Assembly (NCBI GenBank): GCA_029207755.1
Contig: JARCOQ010000586.1
Location: forward strand, 1-64,000
Source of the DNA: Chamaea fasciata
Taxonomy: Eukaryota > Chordata > Aves > Passeriformes > Sylviidae
Direction of reading: 5' to 3'
Length of the DNA stretch: 64,000 nt
Shown: positions 19,754-32,797 of the stretch, one piece after another
How the letters are laid out: each line of letters opens with the position of its first letter
Position numbering within the stretch: position 1 is the first letter of the stretch
Translations under genes and position numbers: made by a program
The notes under the pieces: generated by a model
Told to the model about the DNA's origin: nothing
Database searches by the model: none
Seen by the model: only the letters and a program-made list of their open reading frames with translations

Positions 19754-21847
19754 GGAGGGTGAGTGCTGCTCTTCAGGAAAACCTGGTGATGGAACAAATG
19801 AGGTGCAGCTGGCATCAGTCAAGGTTTCAGTTAGACAGAGTGGAAACTCTGCAGTTGGACCAAGTGCCTTCATCAGAGCAGCAAGTTCCAGAGCTCCTTC
19901 ACTGTGGCACCTTCGGGCTTGGTGGTAGGAGAACCTGACACAGTGAGTGTAAAGCAATGACAGCTGGGCTTGCAGAGTCTGGCTGAGTAAAATCTGGTCT
20001 AAGTTCTGTTGTTTTACAGAAGAAAAATGTTGTAGCTGATCTGTCAAACACAGTAGACTCAAAGTGAGGGCCTGGCAGTGACTCTGTAAGAAGAAATGGT
20101 TTATAAAACAGGGTAAAAAAGTGGGAGCTGGCTGCTGAAGATTGATAGCAGAGATTTTTTTTGGCTTGGTTGTCGCACTAGTGATTCCACGTGGTATATT
20201 TTGATGCTTTTCAGTTTAGATTGCTGTACAAGTATGAAGTTAAGGCATTAAAAAAAGACCCTCAAATTTGTCTCTTCAACGGGCTCTAGTACAATTACGT
20301 GGTAGTAAATGCATCAACAAATATTGGTTTTAGTTATTTTTTGAAATAGCTCTTAAAAAGCATCCCATATCTTGAGAATTCATTGGAGCCTTCCTTAATT
20401 GTTTGGCATTTCAGTGTGTGTAGGCAGTAGAGCATGTGAGCAGCTGTAACCACGTTCGTGCGGTCAGTTTTGCAAATACATGAAAAAACTTGCTCATGGG
20501 AGAGTCACAGCCCACTTGTGTTTACAACCTGAGACTGGTACAGTGAGTAAAAACAAGCTGGGATACTTGTAGGAACAACAAAAACCCAGGAAACCTTGAG
20601 AAATCTTTGGAATCAAAATCATTGTGTGTTTATGGCCAATGCAGTGCTAAGAGAGCCAGGACATGTGGCATGTTAATGTTTGGGTTTGGTTTTTTAGTGT
20701 CCACTTAAAATTAGTAACATGGCTCAGATTTTTCAATACAGATCTCTTAGGTACTGGAGGTAGTTAAGTGTGTCATACTAAACACTCTGGGAGTTGAAAA
20801 TGTTGCTTTGTGTGAGTATTTATATTTTCTGAAACTCAGCTGTGCATGCTTTTTGTTCGCCGTTGAAATGCTGTAACCACAGCTGAATTGAAATTGGTCG
20901 GTCCAAAGGAGCTGATACAATTTTATCTGTTTGCTCATCTAACTTAGAGCAAGAAATAGGCACAGACTATGGACTGAGGGATGTTCACCGGTATGTTTGA
21001 AAATTTGTGTTTGATAATTGAAGTTAAATATCATGAGAAAACCTCATAAACAGGGGTGAAATTCAACATGTAAAGTGCTTGTTTTCCTTTGTGGCCTCGT
21101 GTGAACTGTCTTGCAGATCAAACTTCTAACTCCTTCTATGTGAGTTAGCATTAGCAATAAGTGGCAAAGTCCATCCTGTTGTTAAGAATTTGGATGCTGT
21201 GTAGGGTAAATCCACCTTTTCCCCCTATTGTTTGGCCTCTCTTCTTACCATTTCTGTAATCATCAATGATTGAGTAAATCCCCAGGAGCATTTTGTGGTA
21301 GTGATGCAACCACACTTGCCATTTTGTGAGTGTGTGATAAATACGTATTAAATGGTACCAAATGAGCTCAGCAGAGATAACAGGTTGTGTGCTTTTCTCT
21401 AGAGGCAAGAACACCAGGTGTGGCCTGGTGTTGGGATCGTGGATCACAGGAATCAGTCGATGACCTCAGTTTTAAAACACCAGTCTGGCTGCATTTGGTC
21501 TGCTCTGCTGTCCTCTGGAATCTCTGCTGTATGTGCAACTACAAACCCTTGGTTTATAAATTTACTTAAAACATTACAAATCTCATACTGATGTAAGACT
21601 GCTCCTCCGAGGAAAGGTTTATTAAAGAAACAAATCTTACGTGAGAAGACTGCAGATAAGAGATGCATTTTGCCATAGCTGTATGGCTGAACCTATGGGG
21701 GTGGACAGAAATTCTGAATCTTTTCTTCCGGCCCCTGTGTTGGAGGAAGGGTTAGGTTGGAATCCTGCAGTTTTCTAAAGTAGTGTCTTGGAAGAGAGAG
21801 GAATGAGTCCCAGGCTGAGCCTTCCTTTAGGAGAGGAGCTGCAGGTA

Positions 21848-22196
21848 TCCCGTCATGCCGTGCGCCGCTTTGCGCCTCGGTGTATCCCGTCATGCGCCGC
21901 GCCGCTTTGCGCCTCGGTGTATCCCGTCATGCCCCGTTCCGCCGCTTTGCGCCTCGGTGTATCCCGTCGTACGCCGCGCCGCTTTGCGCCTCGGTGTATC
22001 CCGTCATGCCCCGTTCCGCCGCTTTGCGCCTCGGTGTATCCCGTCGTGCCCCGCGGCGCTCTGCGCCTCGGTGTATCCCGTCACGCCCCGCGGCGCCGCC
22101 TTGCGCCTCGGTGTATCCCGTCATGCCCTGCGGTGCCGCTCTGCGCCCCGGTGTATCCCGTCATGCCCCGCGGCGCCGCTTTGCTCCTCGGCGTAC
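21848..22196. repeat. 40-bp CpG-rich tandem array, R2 (8 full units plus partials)
   Basis: Same core as in R1. Unit lengths are 37-40 bp because of changes near the GCCCCGCGGCGCCGC end. R2 has two more units (77 bp) than R3, which alone explains the change of the copy offset from 10675 to 10598 bp. Confidence 0.9.
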
Positions 22197-22199
22197 AAA

Positions 22200-22500
22200 T
22201 GACATCACCCGCGCTTATTTCGCCGCTCATTTGCATAAGTTTACATAAGGCTGGCGCCTCGGTGAGGTGGGCAGGGTCTGAGTCACGCCCAGGCCCCTCC
22301 CAGTACAAACCAGTAACTCCCAGTCCCCGTGGTCAGTGACGTCATTCGCATTTATTTGTGCTCTCATTTACATAAGTTTGCATATCGGCGCGGTGGGCGG
22401 GGTCAGAGCCGCGTTGGCCCCTCCCACTTCCTCCCAGTAGAACCAAGTAACCCCCAGGCCCCGCCCAGTTTGCCCCGCCCTTGTTGTCGCTCCATAAAAG
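22200..22500. promoter_or_regulatory. duplicated promoter-like module, R2
   Basis: As in R1, but the first CRE is altered to TGACATCA (22200-22207), a CpG transition. The second, TGACGTCA at 22337-22344, is intact. The octamer in the first half (CTCATTTGCAT) is kept. The CArG-like box reads CCATAAAAGG. Confidence 0.5.
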
Positions 22501-22597
22501 GGAAGGGGGCGTGGCTTGATGAGGGGCGTGGTCGGTTTACATGTGGGGGAGGGGCAAAGGGTAAACCACGCCCAGAAACCCCGAAACCAGTTTAAAC

Positions 22598-23280
22598 CAG
22601 TATAAACCAGTAACCCCCAAACCCACTCCCAGTCCATCCCAGTATAAACCAGTGACCCCAAACCCACTCCCAGTCCATACCAGTATCAAACCAGTAACCC
22701 CCAAACCCACTCCCAGTCCATCCCAGTATCAAACCAGTGACCCCAAACCCACTCCCAGTCCATCCCAGTATAAACCAGTGACCCCAAACCCACTCCCAGT
22801 CCATCCCAGTATAAACCAGTGACCCCAAACCCACTCCCAGTCCATCCCAGTACAAACCAGTAACCCCCAAACCCACTCCCAGTCCATCCCAGTATAAACC
22901 AGTGACCCCAAACCCACTCCCAGTTCATCCCAGTACAAACCAGTAACCCCCAAACCCACTCTCAGTCCATCCCAGTATAAACCAGTAACCCCCAAAGCCA
23001 CTCCCAGTCCATCCCAGTACAAACCAGTGACCCCCAAACCCACTCCCAGTCCATCCCAGTACAAACCAGTAACCCCCAAACCCACTCCCAGTCCATCCCA
23101 GTACAAACCAGTGACCCCAAACCCACTCCCAGTCCATCCCAGTATAAACCAGTGACCCCAAACCCACTCCCAGTCCATCCCAGTACAAACCAGTGACCCC
23201 AAACCCACTCCCAGTCTATCCCAGTATAAACCAGTGACCCCAAACCCACTCCCAGTCCATCCCAGTACAAACCTGTGCCC
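22598..23280. repeat. 41-bp satellite array, R2 (about 16-17 units)
   Basis: Same unit as R1, with alternate GTGACC/GTAACC and TATAAA/TACAAA variants. The variants occur in the same order in R3, showing that R2 and R3 were copied as a block. Confidence 0.95.
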
Positions 23281-23306
23281 TCCAGTCCCCATTCCAGTGC
23301 CCTCAC

Positions 23307-23383
23307 CTGTCCGTACTGGTTTGAACTGGGATCTCTCGACGCTCGGTGACCTCCAGGGAGCGGCTCAGGGCCAGGGCCTGGCG
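23307..23383 (-). CDS. gene 2 exon candidate c, R2
   Basis: Same splice edges as in R1. The coiled-coil-like frame reads RQALALSRSLEVTERRE, then IPVQTSTD. Compared with R1 there are about six amino-acid changes and one silent change in 25 codons, so no strong constraint is visible. In R2 the upstream exons and promoter are absent, so this exon is probably not part of a working gene 2. Confidence 0.3.
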
Positions 23384-23396
23384 CTGGGGGATACTG

Positions 23397-24370
23397 GGAG
23401 TTACTGGTTTATACTGGTTTGTACTGGTTTGTACTGGTTTGGGGGTTTTCCTTACTGGTTTGTACTGGGAGGGGCTTTAGGGGTCACCGGGATGAACTGG
23501 GAAGGGATTTGGGGTGACTGGTTTGTACTGGTTTATACTGGTTTGGGGTTTTTCTTTCCTGGTTTGTACTGGTTTGTACTGGGAGGGGGTTTGGGGGGGT
23601 TTTGGGATTTTTGGGGAGAATTTGGGGATTTTGGGGATCTAAAAATTCCAATTTTTAGTGGGAATTTTGGAGTCATTTTCTGGGATTTTGGGGCTCTGAA
23701 ATCCTGATTTTTAATGGGAATTTTTGGGGTGAATTTTTGGCGTTTTGGGAGGGAATTTTGGGGATAATTTGAGGGATTTTGGGGCTTCAAAAAACCCCAT
23801 TTTTCAGTCGGAATTTTGGGGTCATTTTTTGGGATTTTGGGGCTCTGAAATCCTGATTTTTAGTGGGAATTTTTGGGTCATTTTTAGGGCATTTTCGGTG
23901 AATTTTGGGGGATTTCGGGGCTCTAAAAGTTCCAATTTTTAGTGGGAATTTTGGGGTGAATTTTGGGGGATTTGGGGGCTTTAAAAATCTCAGTTTTGGG
24001 AGGGAATTTTGGAGTAAATTTTTTGGGATTTTGGGTGGAAATTTTGGGGTGAATTTTTGGGGATTTTGGGGCTCTGAAAATCCCAATTTTTAGTGGAAAT
24101 TTTGGGGTTTTTTGATGGATTTTAGTTGGGAATTTTGCGGTGAATTTTTGGGATTTTGGGTGGAAATTTTGGGGGTTTTGGAACTTCAAAAATTCCAATT
24201 TTGGGGTGAATTTTGGGGATTTTTGAGGCTCTAAAAATCCCAATTTTCAGCGGGAATTTTGGGGTAAAATTGAGGGATTTTGAGGCTTAAAAATTTTCAG
24301 TTTTCAGTGGAAATTTTCGGGTCATTTTTTGGGATTTTGAGTGGAAATTTTGGGGTGAATTTTTGAGATT
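23397..24370. repeat. inverted 11-bp repeats and G/T-rich GGGGATTTT tract, R2
   Basis: ACTGGTTTGTACTGG repeats (to about 23585) are followed by GGGAATTTTGGGG-type repeats, as in R1. The plus strand is G-rich. No other feature is seen in this stretch. Confidence 0.85.
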
Positions 24371-24734
24371 TTTTTGGGATCGAAAAATTTTAATTAAAAA
24401 AATTAAATAAATAATTATTTAGTTAATTTAATTAAAATTAAAATAAAATTAAATTTCAATAAATTTTCAGCTCGCCGGTTTTTGTTGTTGTTGTTTTGCT
24501 GTCGCCGCGGTTGTTTTTTTTTTTTTTTGTGGGAGTTTGAGGCGGTTTTTGGGAAAATTTTTCCCCTCAGGTTTTGCCGATTTGGGGACTTTTTTTCTTT
24601 TTAAAGCGATTTTTTTCCCCAAAAAATGTCGTTTCACCCCTCTAAAATCCCCATTTTCCCCCCTAAAATCTCCCTTTCTTCCCCAAAATCTCCATTTTCC
24701 CCCCAAATTTCCGTCTTATCCGGCAAAACCCCCC

Positions 24735-25445
24735 GCGCGCCGCCATCTTGTACGGCAACCCCGAGCGGCCAAACCACCCCAAAGCCGACAAATTTTCCCG
24801 TTCCCCCCCCAAAATCTCTATTAGTCTCTCTAAAATTTCTTTTTTTTCCCTTAAATCCCATTTTTCCCCCCAAATCTCCATTTTCTTCGTTTTTGTACGG
24901 CAAAAAAACCCCCGCGCGCCGCCCTCTTGTACGGCAAGATCCTCCGGGCGCCGCCATTTTGCCGCCCGCTCCTCACCCCTCACACCGCGCCGCCATTTTG
25001 TACGGCAACCCCCAGCGGTCAAACCACCCCAAAACTCCCTAAATTTTGCCGTTTTCCCCCCAAATTTAGAGTTGGAGATTTCCATTTTTATCTCTAAAAT
25101 CCACTTTTTCCCCCAAATCCCCTTTTTCCACCCAAATCTCCGTTTTCTCCATTTTGTACGGCACGATCCTCAAAACGCCGCCATTCTGTCGTCCTCACGT
25201 CTCCCTCAAACAGCGCCGCCATTTTGTACGGCAACCCCCAGCGGCCAAACCGCCCCAAAACCTCCCGATTTTATCCGTTTTTTCTCCAAATTTAGAATTG
25301 GAAAATCCAATTTTTATCTCTGAAATCCCCTTTTTCCCCGAAATCCCCTTTTTTCCTCCCAAATCTCCGTTTTCTGTATTCTGTATGGCGAAATCTCCGA
25401 GCTGCCATTTTGTCGCCCTCACACCGCGCCGCCATTTTGTACGGC
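24735..25445. promoter_or_regulatory. array of YY1-type motifs, R2
   Basis: At least five GCCGCCATYTTG matches with TTGTACGGCAA extensions are kept, plus degenerate ones such as GCCGCCCTCTTG and GCCGCCATTCTG. Order and spacing match R1 (shift 10674 bp). Confidence 0.55.
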
Positions 25446-25559
25446 AAGCCCCGGAGGCCAAACCGCCCCAAAACCTCCCGATTTTATCCGTTTTTTGCCC
25501 CAAAAAACGAGTCGGATATTTCCGGTTTTTAATTCTTTTGAATTTTCCAGGATCCCCCC

Positions 25560-25666
25560 TCAGCCCAACGTGTCTTTCCAGGGTCTTTTCGGGGTGTCTG
25601 AGGGCGCGGCCGGAGCGGCCCCGGGGGAGCTCAGCCGGTTTTGAGCGAAGGTTTGCCGGAGAGGGC
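25560..25666 (-). CDS. gene 1 terminal coding exon, R2
   Basis: Same 107 bp as R1 with the same T-rich AATCAG acceptor, in-phase join and TGA stop. No base difference from R1 or R3 was seen within the exon, whereas the intron to the 64-bp exon shows several. The frame ends KRPWKDTLG. Confidence 0.45.
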
Positions 25667-25786
25667 CTGATTAAACAAACAAAAAAACCCCGAAATAAAT
25701 AAAAATGTAAAAATATCATTCTGGGGAGGGATTCCCCCTTCCCCCAAATTTTTGGGGGTTTTTTTTGGGAGGGGTTTTTTGATCAC

Positions 25787-25850
25787 CTTTGGCCGCCAGC
25801 TGCAGGTGGTTCCGGAGGCGCCAGCGGCGCTGATCGGCCTCGTGCGTGGC
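25787..25850 (-). CDS. gene 1 penultimate exon, R2
   Basis: Same 64 bp as R1. The donor differs slightly (GTGATC instead of GTGACC) but keeps GT. It sits at the R2/S2 boundary exactly as the R1 copy sits at the R1/S1 boundary. Confidence 0.45.
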
Positions 25851-25854
25851 CTTG

Positions 25855-28800
25855 GCAAATGAGGAGACAGGGGAAGGAGGCAGCTCTTAGGGACAGAATT
25901 ATTCCTTTTATCCTCTCTATGCCTGTTGAAGTACTGCCTTGCCTTAGGGGGATAACTCAAGCAAACACCTGTTGGATGCCATTGTGTTTTCAGGGATGAT
26001 TTAGGGATGGCTGCCCATTTCTAGTGATCCTGTTCAGAAGTGGTTTAAAATGTACAGTAGTGTAGGCGGAAAGTCAAGCTAGAGCTGCTGTGACAGTGCT
26101 TCCATCATCTGTCAGCATCCTGAGTGTTGTGAGCTAAACCTGAAATTTGATTTGAACTGCCTGATATCTGCCAAGGGGCAGGATATCATTGCTGGAGAGA
26201 AATCCTCTCATCTTCCGCGACTCCATCCCCAGTCAGATGGAAGAACAGGTTGGTATCCAGAGGTGAATGGCACTGGACCTTTACGGGGCACAGAAATCAT
26301 CCATATCCCCATGCTTTTAAGGAAAAGGATTCTGAGCAGAGGGCCCTTTGGCTCTGCGGCAGAAACTGTTTGGAAAAAGTTGCTTTAATAATAAGATTCT
26401 GACTGAAGAGTTTTGCAGACGATGGTTTGCTTATGGAAATGGTCAAGCGGTCGTTCTGGTATTTGGACACCAGGTTACAAAAAGAGAAAAACTACTGTAT
26501 CGGTGTACATGAAGTGAATGAAAAAGTAGATTAAAGGAAAAGTTCAGAAGCCAAAGCTGGAGAGAGGTTCAGAGTAACCCAAAATTGCCATCCAAGATCT
26601 TGGGGAGGAGGGTTGTAACCTTTCTGAGGTATTACTGTGCGTGTACTCCCTAACGAATACATTGGGTATGTTAGACCAAACCAGACAATTAATTTTTAAC
26701 ACAGAAGGACTTTGAGGACAACTCTGACACCCAGAGGAAAGAAAAGGCTTAATGGAAAGTTTCCATCTTCGAATCACTGCTAAAGTAGAAGTGCTGTTTT
26801 GTTAGTGGAAAATGTCAGTGAAATTTCAAATAATTGTGTATTCCTGAGAGGTGTCACTACAGTAAATCCCCTTTGTGGAATAGTTAAGTCACAATTGAAA
26901 TTTGGTGCTGTGCAGTAGTCCATTGTTCTGGTACTTAAACTCTTTAGGGAACAGTCCCCATAAGGGGTAATGATTTGCTGGTGGCCAAGAAATGTATTTT
27001 CTGTATGATCCAGGTGGAGAAGTAAAGGAAGAAATGCTGTGAAATAGACACATTTTTTGTACACCTGAAAAGAGACTTGGATGTGATATGCAGGCAGATA
27101 TCAGCTTTAAATTCGATGTAGTCAATGTTAATGGTATTAACATAGAGATCTTTATCAGCAGAGGTGTATTCAGGCTTCTTCTATTTTCCTGTCCATTTGC
27201 TTCAGTGTAGCAGTGTGAGATGAAAGCCCAAGGCTTTGCAGACTGGCTCCTCATTTGTGCCCCAGTTACTGACAGCTGGGACAGTGGAAATTCTCCTTGC
27301 AGTGGCCTTGTTTTAAACACCAAGATGAAAATATAATGCATGCTTAGAAGGTGCAAACAATGTCTAGTCTCATTTCACTCAGTGAAATTTGCTCAGCTTC
27401 ATCTTGGAGCACTGGAGATATTTTAGTATTTCAAAGTGTATCAAACTATTTGCCCAGTATTTGGAAAAGCTACTCAGATTTAGTGGAAATGTTTCTATTT
27501 CAGACCCAAACCACTTTGATATTTGTTAATTTTATTAGTGTATTGAAGTTCATTGACACTGGGAAAAGTGATCCTGTTTCTTCAATTGATAACACCACAG
27601 GAATTGCCTTTTTATTAATCTTTATTTGGATGCCTCCCTGTCCCTATGGAACAATGGGGTTGAAGATGCAGTGAGTTAGAACACTGGAAGGAAAAGGCCA
27701 GGCTAAATATTCCTTGAAATAAATAGGCCTCTTTCCCTTGACTTCAAAGGAAAAAAAAAAACCAACCTAATTAAATACAATTGAGGGGAAGAGGAAAAAA
27801 AAATGAGAACCTTTGATTTGAACACACTTTGGAGCAGAGCATGGAGAGATAGGAGAATGATCTCTGTGAGATGAATAAGTTGCCTCTCCTGCTGCATTTG
27901 TTTTGGGGTGGGTGAATCATTTCTTGAGGATTCTGTTTTTAAAAGTTGGATTTGACTTGGTTGATATTCCTTTCAGCATCTAGATTTTCTATTTTGGCTT
28001 GTATTTTTCATACAAGAACCATGTCGTTAGAGCAGATAGCTGGTCCTGCAGTACAGGCAGATCTCATAAGGGTAGGAGGATAAGGAAATACACCGGAAAG
28101 GACAATATTGAAGATTTTATCAAGTTTGACCTCCTGGCAGTTGAAGCAAGTTGTTCCTCAAGGTCTTGTGGCAGCTGTTTCAAGTGAAGAGAGCACGAGT
28201 CACAAACACTGTGAAGTTCTCTGACTGATTCTAAACAGGGTAAAGAATTAGCCCCTTCACCATCACGCCTGGATTTTTACCTGGGGAGAATGTCTATGGA
28301 AAAAGATTGTGGCTGTTGTGAAGGAATAATGTCCAAGGCAGCCGAAAATCTGCGTTGGCTGATGTGTTGTGTGTCCTCCCTCCTCCCAGTGTTTTCAGTC
28401 AGTGTGTCAGAGCCTTTCCTGGCATGTGAGACATTCCTTGAAGTGTTGAAATGGTTCCTTGGGACTCCCTCACTCTTGGCAAAAAAAGTAGGAGGAGTGT
28501 TGGGGGTTAGGTTTGTTCCTTCTTTCTCTAAAGAATTTTTTCCCGACACGTTACCAAGGAGACCAAGTGTTGGATACTTGAGAGTACTTAACCGAAACAA
28601 AGAGGTGGACAAAGGTGGAAGGGGGAGATAACGCAGGTAAAAGACAAAGCTTGAGGCAGCTGCGGGCTTTTCTTTCTCCGGCGTTCGGGGAGACGCGTGT
28701 CTGCCGCTCCTCGAGGAGCTCAGCCGCCGCAGAGCACGCCGAGCAGAGAACGGCTGTTGCTGGCTGGAGGAGTTTCACTGTGGCCAAAGGGATCCAGTCC

Positions 28801-31800
28801 TGGGAAATCTACTATCACCAGTTCAGCCTGAATCCTGAGTTTTCCCGGCCACCTGCGGGAGCTGGTCCAGGCCCTGCCTCGCCTTCGGCGCTGCTCCTCT
28901 TGCTGCAGCGTGACCCTGCACCCCTGCGCTGCCGGGACATCCTGCCCCTGCCTGCCGGGACACCCTGCCATCCCAGCGACCAGCCCGGGACTTTTCCACT
29001 GTTTCAGCTTGGTGCTCTGAGGATCCTGCAGGGACAGCGAAACCAAACTGCCCTGGGTTTTGTGAAACAAAGCCCTCAAGGTTCTTGGTACTGTTGTCGT
29101 TTGTCATTAATGCTGCAGTTGTTTGGTGGGGGGGAGTTTTTGTGTTTGTTTGCTTTGTATTACATACTAGTAAAGAACTGCTATTCCTATTTCCCAAATC
29201 TTTGCCAAAGAGCCCCTGATTGTAATTTTACCTGGCAGATACCTGTCTTCCCAAACCAAGACAAGGAGGAAGGACAAATCTCACTCCCTCCGCTTCCAAG
29301 GAGTGTATATTGTGTGTTGTATACTCCCTTGGGGTGTTTGCCACCTTTCCTGAGGGTGAACTTGTAGGATTTGTTGCAAATTTATTCACAAGAAATGTTG
29401 TGTGTACCTATTAGAGTTTTAGAGTGAGTTAGGGATTTGGCAAAGGTGAATTGTTTAAGTTGAAAATAATTTTTGGGTGTAACAGATCAACCCCTGCATA
29501 CTACAGATAAAAATACTTGCAAGAACCTTTCCCTTTTTCATTTATCATTATGCACACTGCTTCACTGGAAAAGGCCTCACAGGATGTGTTTGGAGAGGAG
29601 CCTGCTTTTCCATTAAACAACAAGGAATATTTTACTTTTGAAAGAAAGAGACAAAAACATGCCATTTTTTTTTTTAATGGCATGTTCTTAGTTATCAGAT
29701 TAACAACATTTTTGGAGGGGTATTCAAGCAAGTATTAAGCGTAAAACATACAAATAAACGTACTCTGACTTTCAGCAATCCTTTAAGAACTGGAGACTTC
29801 TCTTAAAGCAGGATCCCTTTCCTTCTGGGTGGATCACCTTTAGGTATTCCTCCAAACAAGCTGCAGCTGTCCCATGTGACACTGGCAGGGGCAGCTCTGG
29901 GCCGTGTTGCTTCCCCAGGAGTTTTTGGCGGCTGACTCTTGCTTAGGTAATTTAGTAATTGTGCTGCCACCTTCGGGATCCCCAAAAGGTCTGTCTCCCA
30001 CATGCCTGCATGTTGCAAGACTCTATTTCATTTCCATATGTTCCTCTTTTCTGTGCACGATTGGTCTTTGGACGGATAAAGGAGGGGTTTTAGCACCTGT
30101 TAATGAATTAATTAAATGGTGGATGTACTGATGTAATCTCTACAAAATGATTCTGTTAGATACTTTGGAGACTTCTGTTTTGCTTGTGTGATCTTTACTA
30201 TTTGAGGGAAACTTTGAAACTCCTGATGGGCCTTGAGTGATTTTTACTTCTTGGACAGACCGTGCTTCTCTTGTCTTTCTACTTGTTGTCCCCTTAATTT
30301 TAGCCCCTAGAGGGCTAAACTTTACAGTTTCATTAAATAAATCATAAATACTTCAGTTTATAAATAATATAGATGTTCATTGTATATTTTTATATAATTT
30401 AATTTTGTCCCCTACAGGGCTAAAATTTGGAGGGTGAGTGCTGCTCTTCAGGAAAACCTGGTGATGGAACAAATGAGGTGCAGCTGGCATCAGTCAAGGT
30501 TTCAGTTAGACAGAGTGGAAACTCTGCAGTTGGACCAAGTGCCTTCATCAGAGCAGCAAGTTCCAGAGCTCCTTCACTGTGGCACCTTCGGGCTTGGTGG
30601 TAGGAGAACCTGACACAGTGAGTGTAAAGCAATGACAGCTGGGCTTGCAGAGTCTGGCTGAGTAAAATCTGGTCTAAGTTCTGTTGTTTTACAGAAGAAA
30701 AATGTTGTAGCTGATCTGTCAAACACAGTAGACTCAAAGTGAGGGCCTGGCAGTGACTCTGTAAGAAGAAATGGTTTATAAAACAGGGTAAAAAAGTGGG
30801 AGCTGGCTGCTGAAGATTGATAGCAGAGATTTTTTTTGGCTTGGTTGTCGCACTAGTGATTCCACGTGGTATATTTTGATGCTTTTCAGTTTAGATTGCT
30901 GTACAAGTATGAAGTTAAGGCATTAAAAAAAGACCCTCAAATTTGTCTCTTCAACGGGCTCTAGTACAATTACGTGGTAGTAAATGCATCAACAAATATT
31001 GGTTTTAGTTATTTTTTGAAATAGCTCTTAAAAAGCATCCCATATCTTGAGAATTCATTGGAGCCTTCCTTAATTGTTTGGCATTTCAGTGTGTGTAGGC
31101 AGTAGAGCATGTGAGCAGCTGTAACCACGTTCGTGCGGTCAGTTTTGCAAATACATGAAAAAACTTGCTCATGGGAGAGTCACAGCCCACTTGTGTTTAC
31201 AACCTGAGACTGGTACAGTGAGTAAAAACAAGCTGGGATACTTGTAGGAACAACAAAAACCCAGGAAACCTTGAGAAATCTTTGGAATCAAAATCATTGT
31301 GTGTTTATGGCCAATGCAGTGCTAAGAGAGCCAGGACATGTGGCATGTTAATGTTTGGGTTTGGTTTTTTAGTGTCCACTTAAAATTAGTAACATGGCTC
31401 AGATTTTTCAATACAGATCTCTTAGGTACTGGAGGTAGTTAAGTGTGTCATACTAAACACTCTGGGAGTTGAAAATGTTGCTTTGTGTGAGTATTTATAT
31501 TTTCTGAAACTCAGCTGTGCATGCTTTTTGTTCGCCGTTGAAATGCTGTAACCACAGCTGAATTGAAATTGGTCGGTCCAAAGGAGCTGATACAATTTTA
31601 TCTGTTTGCTCATCTAACTTAGAGCAAGAAATAGGCACAGACTATGGACTGAGGGATGTTCACCGGTATGTTTGAAAATTTGTGTTTGATAATTGAAGTT
31701 AAATATCATGAGAAAACCTCATAAACAGGGGTGAAATTCAACATGTAAAGTGCTTGTTTTCCTTTGTGGCCTCGTGTGAACTGTCTTGCAGATCAAACTT

Positions 31801-32519
31801 CTAACTCCTTCTATGTGAGTTAGCATTAGCAATAAGTGGCAAAGTCCATCCTGTTGTTAAGAATTTGGATGCTGTGTAGGGTAAATCCACCTTTTCCCCC
31901 TATTGTTTGGCCTCTCTTCTTACCATTTCTGTAATCATCAATGATTGAGTAAATCCCCAGGAGCATTTTGTGGTAGTGATGCAACCACACTTGCCATTTT
32001 GTGAGTGTGTGATAAATACGTATTAAATGGTACCAAATGAGCTCAGCAGAGATAACAGGTTGTGTGCTTTTCTCTAGAGGCAAGAACACCAGGTGTGGCC
32101 TGGTGTTGGGATCGTGGATCACAGGAATCAGTCGATGACCTCAGTTTTAAAACACCAGTCTGGCTGCATTTGGTCTGCTCTGCTGTCCTCTGGAATCTCT
32201 GCTGTATGTGCAACTACAAACCCTTGGTTTATAAATTTACTTAAAACATTACAAATCTCATACTGATGTAAGACTGCTCCTCCGAGGAAAGGTTTATTAA
32301 AGAAACAAATCTTACATGAGAAGACTGCAGAGAAGAGATGCATTTTGCCATAGCTGTATGGCTGAACCTATGGGGGTGGACAGAAATTCTGAATCTTTTC
32401 TTCCGGCCCCTGTGTTGGAGGAAGGGTTAGGTTGGAATCCTGCAGTTTTCTAAAGTAGTGTCTTGGAAGAGAGAGGAATGAGTCCCAGGCTGAGCCTTCC
32501 TTTAGGAGAGGAGCTGCAG
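25855..32519. repeat. S2: second copy of the spacer
   Basis: It is almost base-identical to S1. At several of the sites where S1 and S2 differ (about 16.69, 17.00 and 17.81 kb in S1) S2 agrees with S3, so those changes look private to S1. It carries the 774-bp block at 28497-29270 and the hairpin element at about 30293-30428. Confidence 0.95.
26419..26534 (+). CDS. terminal-exon candidate in S2
   Basis: Exact copy of the S1 candidate (DDGLLMEMVKRSFWYLDTRL and on to a TAA stop). The same doubts apply. Confidence 0.22.
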
Positions 32520-32790
32520 GTATCCCGTCATGCCGTGCGCCGCTTTGCGCCTCGGTGTATCCCGTCATGCGCCGCGCCGCTTTGCGCCTCGGTGTATCCC
32601 GTCATGGCCCGTTCCGCCGCTTTGCGCCTCGGTGTATCCCGTCGTGCCCCGCGGCGCTCTGCGCCTCGGTGTATCCCGTCACGCCCCGCGGCGCCGCCTT
32701 GCGCCTCGGTGTATCCCGTCATGCCCTGCGGTGCCGCTCTGCGCCCCGGTGTATCCCGTCATGCCCCGCGGCGCCGCTTTGCTCCTCGGC
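32520..32790. repeat. 40-bp CpG-rich tandem array, R3 (6 full units plus partials)
   Basis: Same family as in R1 and R2. The pair of units missing relative to R2 removes exactly 77 bp, the signature of slippage or unequal exchange. Confidence 0.9.
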
Positions 32791-32797
32791 GTACAAA

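Larger units (their letters stand above)
15181..21847. repeat. S1: first copy of the spacer of the tandem duplication
   Basis: This 6.7-kb AT-average segment recurs at 25855-32519 (S2), nearly unchanged by eye and shifted by 10674-10675 bp, and at 36453-41372 (S3), with more substitutions and two large indels. No complete gene is seen. It contains one short exon candidate, a small hairpin element and a 774-bp block that S3 lacks. Other short open frames shared by the copies prove little because the copies are recent. Confidence 0.95.
21848..25854. repeat. R2: second copy of the GC-rich cassette
   Basis: Same order as R1, but the segment with the CpG promoter and exon candidates a and b is missing. 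The junction lies in an AT-only tract at about 24385-24465 rich in TTAATTAAAATTAAAA. It is nearly identical to R3, and differs by a few percent from R1. Confidence 0.9.

Noticed and set aside
19745..20062. 105-codon minus-strand frame in S1 and S2
   Set aside because: In S3 a 2-bp insertion (near 41113) shifts the frame, so it is not maintained.
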